Source: a virus
Virus record (IMG/VR): IMGVR_UViG_3300009182_000326
Location: 1 to 23,435 of that record
Reading direction: 5' to 3' (one strand)
Length of the DNA: 23,435 bases
Part shown: positions 13,085 to 22,300 of the stretch, piece by piece
Layout: each line of letters starts with the position of its first letter
How positions within the stretch are numbered: position 1 is the stretch's first letter
Translations under genes and position numbers: made by a program
The notes under the pieces: model-generated
The model's input: only the letters and a program-made list of their open reading frames with translations
The model's database searches: none
Told to the model about the DNA's origin: nothing

Positions 13085-16000
13085 ATGTCTATACCTTCTA
13101 CTAACTCAAAACTACTGGTAACTGAAGATTGGAAAAAAATATACCAATCATATCAAAATGCGGAATTTCAAAGTTACGACTTTGATACTCTTCGCAGGAT
13201 TTTAATTTCCTACCTTCAAGAAAATTATCCAGAAGATTTCAATGATTTTATTGAAAGTAGCGAATACATTGCATTAGTTGAGCTGATTGCATATCTAGGA
13301 CAAAATCTTAGTTTTAGGATTGATTTGAATGCCAGAGAAAACTTTCTAGAAACTGCTCAACGTAGGGATAGTATTTTAAGATTGGCACAACTAGTTAGCT
13401 ATGTGCCAAAACGTAATACACCTGCTAGCGGACTTTTAAAAATATCAGCGTTATCTACTACTGAAAATATTTTTGATCAAGCTGGCAATAATTTATCTGG
13501 TAGTACTATTGTTTGGAATGATCCTACAAATGCCAATTGGTATGCACAATTTTTAAGTATATTAAACGGAGCAATGCCAGGAGAAACAGTATTTGGAAAG
13601 CCAAACGATAGTGGTATCATTGTTGGGGTACAAACTGATCAATATATCATTAACAGTTCTAACACGGATGTTCCAGTATATTCATTTGGTCAGAATATTA
13701 ACGGTTCAGCTATGAATTTTGAAATAGTGCCTGCTACATTTTCAGGTAAGAACTTTGTTTATGAAGATACTCCTACCCCAGGAAATTCTTTTAAAATCAT
13801 ATATCAAAATGATAATCAAGGGTCTGGTAGTGCAGGTACTGGATTTTTTGCATTTTTTAAACAAGGTACGCTGGGTTTTAGTAATTTCAATGTAACCAAC
13901 CCTGTGCCAAATGAAATCATAGGAATTAATGTTGAAAATATCAATAATACTGATGTGTGGTTATGGCAATTGGACATGAACGGCGGGTATTCATCATTAT
14001 GGAACCAAGTTCAGTCTACAAATGGTAATAATATTATCTACAACAGTTTAGAAAAATCTTTTAAAAACATATATAGTGTTACTACTCGCGATAAAGATCA
14101 AATTGATTTAAATTTCTCAGATGGTGTATTTGGTAATCTACCCACAGGAAATTTTCAAATTTTTTATCGTCAAAGTAATGGAGCTTCTTATAGTATAAGT
14201 CCAGATCAAATGTCTGGGATTACTGTGACCATACCTTATGTAGATAAATCTGGAGTCAATCAAACATTATCGGTTATTTTAAATTTAGAATATACTGTGA
14301 ATAATAGTTTATCTACAGAAACCAATGACACAATTCGTAGGAATGCACCTCAATCATTCTACACTCAGAATAGAATGATAACTGCTGAAGATTATAATAT
14401 AGTACCCTTAACATACACTACTGATATTTTAAAAATTAAAAGTGTTAATAGAGTAAGTAGTGGGATTAGTAAATATTTTGAGCTAAGTGATGTTAGCGGA
14501 AAGTATAGTAAAATAAATATTTTTTGTGACGATGGTATAATTGCAAAAAATGTTACCAGTGAAGATTTAAAATTTAGTTTTTATGATCAAAATGATTTGT
14601 GGACTTCAATAAAAAATTATTTAATACCTATATTGACTAAATCAGAATTAATGTCTTTTTATTTAGATGTTTATAGAAAGGTTGCACCAATCAATGTAGA
14701 TGATACTAAGCAAATTACTTGGGTATCAGTAAACACGGTTACAGGGCAAAGTCGAGGATATTTTAGAGGACCAATTTATAACAATGAAACAAATAACTAT
14801 TTTTTGAGACCGTTGTCCACTCATCAAAGTCCTGCAGGGTTTGACAATCCATTATATTATGTATCAGCAGGATCTATGATTAAATTTCAAGCACCAAATG
14901 ATAATCTTGGAAGAACTCAATATTTTTTACCAGATGGTACTTTTACAATAACAGAAGGATTTGATACATCCAATTATTTTTGGACTAATGTTCAGCAGGT
15001 AATTGGTACGGGTGATAATAATGGAGTTGGTGCATTAGATGATGGCACTGGCCCCGTAATATTAAGTAATATAATTCCTAACGGATGTATTGTTGTTGAA
15101 GTAGTTCCTCCTTTTGTTAATTCTTTAGATCAAGATTTTCAATTCAATATAGTTAATTTATGTTTGAGTTATCAAAATTTTGGTTTAAGATTTGATACCG
15201 TTTATCGAACTTGGCAAATAATTTTTAATGGGAATTTAAATAAAACCAACGATTTATCTGAAAGTGGATTAGATAATATGTTTATTAATGAAGGCGATAA
15301 TACTTTCTCTAATAGGGATTCAAGTTGGTTAATATTATTTGATTTAATTGCTCCAAAAACATATAAAATCACTACTAAATTAGTACAGTATATTTTTAAA
15401 AGTGAAAATCAAACTGGCTTCTATGTTGATAATTCTAATATAAATTATGATTATACTAACAACACGGTAGTAAAAGATAAAATTACAATTTTATCAATTA
15501 ATCCAAAAGCCAATTCCTTAAAACCGTTAGGTATTGATTATATTTGGCAAATAACTGGTTCAAAAATTGAAGAGGATGGATACATAGATCCGTCAATAAT
15601 TTTTCTTGGACTTTATAACGGTATTTCACCTGGGCAATTAAACACAGTCACAATTAATCCGGATTCTTTTTCTAATATTGTAGGACTTCCAACTAATACT
15701 GCATTAATTAATGGTATAAGTTATACAGGTAGACGTGGAATAAAATTTCATTATGAACATAATCCTTCTGAAAATGCAAGAGTTGACCCTGCTAAAAGTA
15801 ATATAATTGACATCTATATGTTAACATCTAGTTACAACAATCAATTTAGAAATTGGATTTTAACAGGAGTTGGAGCAAAACCAATACCCCCAACTACTCA
15901 ATCTTTGGAAAATAACTATAGTGCAAGTTTGGAGTTGGTTAAATCAATCAGTGATCAAATAGTATTCCAACCTGCTTCTTATAAAATTCTTTTTGGAAAT

Positions 16001-16348
16001 TATGCAGAATCAAAATTACAAGCAACATTTAAAGCAGTTAAAAATAGTACCAGTATAATGAGTGACAACTCTATTAAATCTAAAATATTAGAAGCAATTA
16101 ATCAATTTTTTGCTTTAGAAAATTGGGATTTTGGGCAAACATTCTACTTTAGTGAACTATCTACTTATGTGATGAATTTAATGTCGCCGGATGTTACCAA
16201 CTTAGTATTAGTTCCAGTATCCTCAAATTTTGGAAATTTATACGAAATTAAATGTCAGACAAACGAAATTTTTATCAGTGGAGCTACTTCAGATAATATT
16301 GAAATTATTTCAGCTGTGACACCATCAAAGTTACAATTTGGAACATAA
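13085..16348 (+). CDS. 6: gp6 baseplate wedge protein, enlarged
   Basis: A 1087-residue protein; T4 gp6 has 660. The N-terminal 120 residues are diagnostic: DFDTLRRILISYLQENYPED (32-51), the ESSEYIALVELIAYLGQNL segment (58-76), IDLNARENFLETAQRRDS (79-96) and LAQLVSYVPKRNTPASG (100-116). A Baseplate_J-type beta-rich middle follows (GVFGNLPTGNFQIFYR; NRMITAEDYNIVPLTY). The C-terminal part has NYAESKLQATFKAVKNS and FGQTFYFSELSTYVMNL. gp6 dimers form the inner ring that ties wedges into the hexameric baseplate and rearranges on sheath contraction. About 400 extra residues relative to T4 lie in the middle and after the J domain (including ISPGQLNTVTINPDSF and a GRRGIKFHYEHN segment); their role is unknown. 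The ATG lacks a strong ribosome site; a perfect late promoter is 20 bases upstream. The next gene starts 2 bases after the stop. Confidence 0.92.
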   Translation: MSIPSTNSKLLVTEDWKKIYQSYQNAEFQSYDFDTLRRILISYLQENYPEDFNDFIESSEYIALVELIAYLGQNLSFRIDLNARENFLETAQRRDSILRLAQLVSYVPKRNTPASGLLKISALSTTENIFDQAGNNLSGSTIVWNDPTNANWYAQFLSILNGAMPGETVFGKPNDSGIIVGVQTDQYIINSSNTDVPVYSFGQNINGSAMNFEIVPATFSGKNFVYEDTPTPGNSFKIIYQNDNQGSGSAGTGFFAFFKQGTLGFSNFNVTNPVPNEIIGINVENINNTDVWLWQLDMNGGYSSLWNQVQSTNGNNIIYNSLEKSFKNIYSVTTRDKDQIDLNFSDGVFGNLPTGNFQIFYRQSNGASYSISPDQMSGITVTIPYVDKSGVNQTLSVILNLEYTVNNSLSTETNDTIRRNAPQSFYTQNRMITAEDYNIVPLTYTTDILKIKSVNRVSSGISKYFELSDVSGKYSKINIFCDDGIIAKNVTSEDLKFSFYDQNDLWTSIKNYLIPILTKSELMSFYLDVYRKVAPINVDDTKQITWVSVNTVTGQSRGYFRGPIYNNETNNYFLRPLSTHQSPAGFDNPLYYVSAGSMIKFQAPNDNLGRTQYFLPDGTFTITEGFDTSNYFWTNVQQVIGTGDNNGVGALDDGTGPVILSNIIPNGCIVVEVVPPFVNSLDQDFQFNIVNLCLSYQNFGLRFDTVYRTWQIIFNGNLNKTNDLSESGLDNMFINEGDNTFSNRDSSWLILFDLIAPKTYKITTKLVQYIFKSENQTGFYVDNSNINYDYTNNTVVKDKITILSINPKANSLKPLGIDYIWQITGSKIEEDGYIDPSIIFLGLYNGISPGQLNTVTINPDSFSNIVGLPTNTALINGISYTGRRGIKFHYEHNPSENARVDPAKSNIIDIYMLTSSYNNQFRNWILTGVGAKPIPPTTQSLENNYSASLELVKSISDQIVFQPASYKILFGNYAESKLQATFKAVKNSTSIMSDNSIKSKILEAINQFFALENWDFGQTFYFSELSTYVMNLMSPDVTNLVLVPVSSNFGNLYEIKCQTNEIFISGATSDNIEIISAVTPSKLQFGT

Positions 16349-16350
16349 TA

Positions 16351-19300
16351 ATGACAACGTCAACATTTAAATCAGTTAATTTACTGCCAACATATTTTCA
16401 AACTGATAAAAATTCTAAATTTTTATCTAGTACTATTGATCAATTAATACAACCTGCTAAAATAGAAAGATTGAATGCTTTTGTGGGGTCAACAGCCACG
16501 CCTAATTATAGCTCGTCTGATTCGTATGTTGTTGAGCCAGAAATTGCAAGGCAATTATATCAATTAGATCCTGCTTTAGTAATCAATAATATACAAGATT
16601 CAATACAGTCTATTATTACTTTAAAAGATCTAACTAATGAAATAGGTATCAAAGGAGGCTATAACAATAACTTTGATAGATTATTTAGGAGTGAAATGTA
16701 TCCTTATGATCCTCCAATTGATTTAGATAAGTTTAACAATTACCAAAATTATTTTTGGTTGCCTTCAGGTCCTTTTATAATAGACATTGATGAAGATGAT
16801 TTGGATGTTGCTAAATTTATTGTAGGCAATACAACTACCACAGTTATGGTGCACGGCAACTCGGTTCAGTTGTTAAATGGTATGTTAGTGACTTTTACTG
16901 GATTAAATGTTGCTTATGAATATCAATATAAAGAGTTTTTTGTTGAAGGTGTAGGAACATCAATAGTATTAGTGCCTTTGAATGAATTAATCACCCCTGA
17001 AAAAATAGCACAATCTAATGACGAGTTATATGATTCTACAAAATATGATTTTTTAGGTTTTGATAGTTCAGAAAATTTTCCATTAAATCCAGAATATGTC
17101 ACAATTAATCGTGCCAGTAAAGATAGGAATCCTTGGTCAAGATATAATCGGTGGGTTAGTTTAGATGTAATAAAAACTAGCTCTTTACTAAACAGCAAAG
17201 AAATCATTACTCCTATTTCTAATAGAGCTGTTAGGCCTATTATTGAGTTCAATGCAAATATACAACTGTATAATTTTGGTTCTAATGCTACTCAAGCTGT
17301 TGATTTGATAGATACCACCAGAGAAAACGCCTTTGATGAAATTGAAGGAACAGAACTGCCATCACCCACCTCATCTGAAAGCGCATTACAAATTGATGGA
17401 GTAAACATAGCTTATGGGCAAAGAATAATTTTTGCTGCTGACAAAAATGAATTAGTTAGAAATACAATTTTTGGTGTTTTTTTTATTAGGGTAGGGGGTA
17501 ATCCAAACCCCAGCATTTCTCTGATCCCATTGCCACCAGAACGCCCATTTATTCCTTTGTCAATATTCTATCAAAACACGGTTACCAATGGAACATCAGT
17601 TTTAGTTAAAAAGGGCGTTGTTAATGGCGGAACAAGTTGGTGGTTTGACGGTTTATACTGGAATTACGCTCAACAGCACACTAAACTTAACGAGGGACCG
17701 TTAATTGATTTATTTGATAGCTCTGGGGTTAGTTACTCAAATAAAAATGTTTATTTGAATAATTTCAAAGGGAATAAAATTATTGGGTTTGGTATTAATG
17801 AAAACAACCCTATAGATCCTGTGTTGGGGTTACGTTTAAATTATTTGAATAATGATGTTAATTCAAGTATTCTTTTTGAAAATTATTATGCTAATGAAGT
17901 TATAAATTTGATTGATATTGGCGAAAATGTTTCTAAAATTAAAACTAGTCAAACTTTTTTTAAAATTGATGGAAAATTAGCAAACGTATGGGGTAACTTG
18001 ATAAATCCCCCAGTTGGTTTAAACACCAGCACTGGGTATTATGATTTGCCAATGGGAGTTACAAATAATCCATTAAATGAAGATCTGGACAATCTAGTTC
18101 ATGGTGATTTGGATAATCAAAAAACTAATAATATTCAAGTAGTTTCAAATGTAAATCCAATTAGTTTTGCCATGATGTTTATGGGTAAATCTGAACACAA
18201 TATTGTTGATGCTATAACAAAATGTTCCGCTGATTACGAATATTTTAAGCTAAGTTTAATTAATAATACCTCGCTAGTGACACATCCAAATGATCCTATT
18301 AAGTCTTTTGATGAAATTTTAAATAAAATTAATGCTGGTAAAACAATAAAAAGTTCTTTTTATCTATCAGATATGTTAGGTTATGGAACAGAAAAAATTG
18401 AAACTCAGTATGTAGTGTCTGATCCTAGATTTACATCCTACCCGTTACCACAAGATTTTTCTATAACATCACCCTCAAGTAAAAGTTTATTAGTATATAT
18501 TAATGGAAGTCAATCAGTTTTAGGAATTGATTATGAAATACAATCAACTGATTCTTATATTGAAATTTTAAAAAATTTATTTATTGGTGATGAAGTATTA
18601 ATTGTTTTGTATCCAGATACTAAACGCAACTATATACCGCCAACCCCTACTAAATTAGGGTTATATCCTAAATTTGTTCCAAAAATTTATTTAGATACTA
18701 GCTATACAACACCGGTAAACGTAATTCAAGGACATGATGGTAGTATAACTGTTGCATTTAATGATTATAGAGATGATATTATATTAGAATATGAGCTACG
18801 AGTTTATAATAATATAAAAGTTGATTATCAACCAGAATTATTTGACATTCATGAAGTTGATCCTGGTGTTTGGAGAGATACTGCAAAAATTAGCGATTAT
18901 AATTATGAAGAAATCAATTCTATTTTAGAAAAAGATTTTATTAAATGGGCAATTAATTATGGTATTGATTATACCACAAATAATTCTTATAGTGCTAGTA
19001 ATAAATTTACCTGGAAATTTAAATCAAAAATAAATTCAATTGAAGGATCGTGGAGAGCGATATTTAAATATTATTACGACACTGATAAACCAAGTACCAG
19101 TCCTTGGGAAATGTTAGGTTTCCATGAAAAACCTAATTGGTGGGATTCCCAATACGGTCTAGCACCTTATACATCTGGCAATACATTGATGTGGAATGAT
19201 CTTGCAAACGGTCGAATAGCAATCACTGATAATGGTCCTGTTATCAATGAGTTTTACGCAAGGCCTTCGTTATCAAATAATTTACCAGTTAATGGAATCG

Positions 19301-22300
19301 GGGATTTATTAGACCCAATTACTATTGGCATAGCTGAGTCATTGGAAAATTTTAGTTGGTCAGTGGGCGAACAAGGTCCTGCAGAAACTGCCTGGAGACG
19401 AAGTAGTAGTTGGCCATTTGCAGTTCAAAAATTATTGTTGCTAACCCGCCCAGCAAAATATGCTTCTTTAATGTATGATCCTTGTCAAATTAAAAAAAAT
19501 ATTGTTGGACAATGGGTATCTGTTAAAGATCAATCATTTTTAAAATTAAAAAATTTATATATTCATGGAGAGAATGAAATACCTACAAATAGCGGGTATA
19601 GTGTTTATCTAAGTGAGAATGGTCAAAGACTTGACAAAAATTATATTTCAAAACTTAGAAATGATTTGACATATGCCAATTTTAATTTATTTTATCCTGT
19701 TGCTGGTTTTATAAACAAAGATACTGTACAAATTTTTATTGATGCGTATGAGCCAACTACTAGTTTGCCTGGGGCATTATTACCTGATGCTGATTATAAT
19801 TTAATACTTAAGACTAGCAACCCGATTATGAGTATAGGTATTTCGGGTATAATTATACAAAGGGTTGATAATAATTTTGTTGTTAGGGGATATGATAGAG
19901 AAAATCCTTATTTCACATATTATTCGCCAATTAGAAACTCGTCAACTCCTTCAATTACTGTAGGCGGCATCAATAAAGAGTTTGTTAATTGGGAGTCGGG
20001 ACTAACAGGTGCAGTTGGAAATTTAAATTTAACTACCGCACAGTCTGCTCCAACTGGAAATTTTTACCAAAAAGATCAAATAGTTCAAAATGGAGGAGCT
20101 TATTATCAAACACTAGTTTCTCATCAATCAGGATTAGTTTTTGATAAATCTCTATTTTCAAAATTACCTTCATTGCCAGTTATTGGCGGCGCCACAGTTC
20201 AATTGGCAAATAATTTTGAATCAACACCTCTAAAAATTCCATATGGACATACATTTACAAATATTCAAGATTTGTATGATTTAATTGTAGGATATGGCAA
20301 ATGGTTATCTGATCAGGGATTTGTGTTTAATCAATTTAATTCTGATTTAATGGAAACGGTTGATTGGAATTTAAGTGCAAAAGAATTTTTATATTGGAGT
20401 ACACAAAATTGGATTAATGATAGCGTATTATCGTTAAGTCCTTTTGCAGATCAAATTACATATAGTTTTGACAAATTAGTAGTTGATAATATTTTTAATA
20501 AATTTTACGAGTATAGTGTTATCAAATCAGATGGCACTCCCTTTGAAAAATCCAATCTATTTATCACACGGTTGGATGGTGTCTTTACTGTTAAAGCGAT
20601 TAATACTGAAGATGGAATATATTTTTTACGATTAAATGCTATACAGAAAGAACAAGGCATAGTTTTTAATAACAAAACAATTTTTGGAGATGTTGTTTAT
20701 AATCCTAAAACCAGTCAACGTCAAAATCGTGTTAAATTAGTTGGGTTTCGAACTTCTGATTGGAACGGGAACTTTTCTGCTCCAGGATTTGTCTATGATA
20801 TTGTTAATGTAGTTGACTGGGTCCCAAATACAAACTATCTAGCCAGTACGGTTGTACGATATAATAATTTTTATTATAGTGCCATCAGAAATGTCAGTAA
20901 ATCAGCGACTTTTGATTTTAACAAATGGAAAAAACTTGGAAAAAAACCAATTTCTAAATTGTTACCAAATTTTGATTATAAAATTAATCAATTCAAAGAT
21001 TTTTATAGTTTAGATATTGATAATTTTGATATTGGTCAAGAAAAATCTGCTCAAAATTTAATTGGTTATTGGGCAAGAACTTATCTTAATAATATAATAC
21101 CTAATCCAATATCTCAATATAAGTTTTATCAAGGCTTTATTAAAGAAAAAGGTACAAAAAATGTTGTATCAAAATTGTCTAATGCTGATCCAGTAAATTC
21201 AGATATTGAAATTAAAATTTATGAAAATTGGGCATTACGTGTTGGGGAATACGGTGGATTCACATCATCTCAAGAATTCGAGTTTGCGTTAATAGAAGGA
21301 ACCTTTTCAGAAAATCCGCAGATCATATCGTTTTTGCCACAACCAGCTACTTTAAATTATTCATCAATTTACTATGTTGATCCGTCAAAATTTACTATAC
21401 CTTCAACGGGAAAAATACCTGAAATAAAAACCACTACTTCAACGAATGTGTTTAAATTAATACATGCAGGGTATGTTCGAATTGATGATGTTGACGCTAC
21501 TGCATATAATCAAGATAGTTTGTTAGATATTGCTAATTCTAATAATTTATTAGAAGGAAATACTATTTGGTTAGGTTTTAAACCTAATGGAAGCTGGGAT
21601 GTTTTAAAATATACGTTGTCAACTCAAATTGTTGATGCAGTATCAGATACATCCTATGACCGAATAACTATCACCACGTTAACCCCTCATAAATTAGAAA
21701 TTGGGAAAATTGTATCTATTTCTGGTATTTCTAATTCATTAAATGGAGTTTATCTTGTAGACTCAATAATATCTTCAACTCAATTTGAAATACTTAATTC
21801 TACAATGTTTACAAATATGGAATCTTTAACATTACCAGGATTTTTGTTTACATTTGAGTCATTAAGATTTTTAGATTTTGATTCCATACCATCTGATGAA
21901 ATATTGCATACTTACAAAACTGGTTCCTATGTATGGGTTGATTCAGGCAATGATACTAGTAATAAAGGTTGGGCAGTATATAAAAAATCTTCAAATTATA
22001 AAAATAATATTTTTATTGGAAAACATTCCAATTCCCCACAGGGTTATGGATATAGCATTAGTTCAAGAAATGGAAGTGATATTTTAGCAGTTGGGGCTCC
22101 TCTATTTAATGACACTTCTAATAGTTCAGGCGCAGTGGTCGTTTATAAAAATAAAAAATCAGTATTGGAAGAAGTAGCATTTTACACAATGCCAAATACA
22201 GCTGGAAATAGTAATAAATTAGGAACAACCGTAGTTTATGATGATTATCCTTTTTCAACTGGCATTGAAAAATTTGGATTGACTTTTGCAGGGGCTCCTG

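Noticed and set aside
14512-14519. AATAAATA, a late-promoter-like octamer on the plus strand inside gene 6
   Set aside because: It lies deep within coding sequence of very AT-rich DNA and precedes no gene start; chance is the simplest explanation.
21878-22087. Plus-strand ORFs in another frame inside the giant gene (also 22889-23125) and inside gene 5 (11664-11951)
   Set aside because: The main frame is open throughout with recognisable repeats, and the alternative-frame products have skewed composition with no ribosome site of note.
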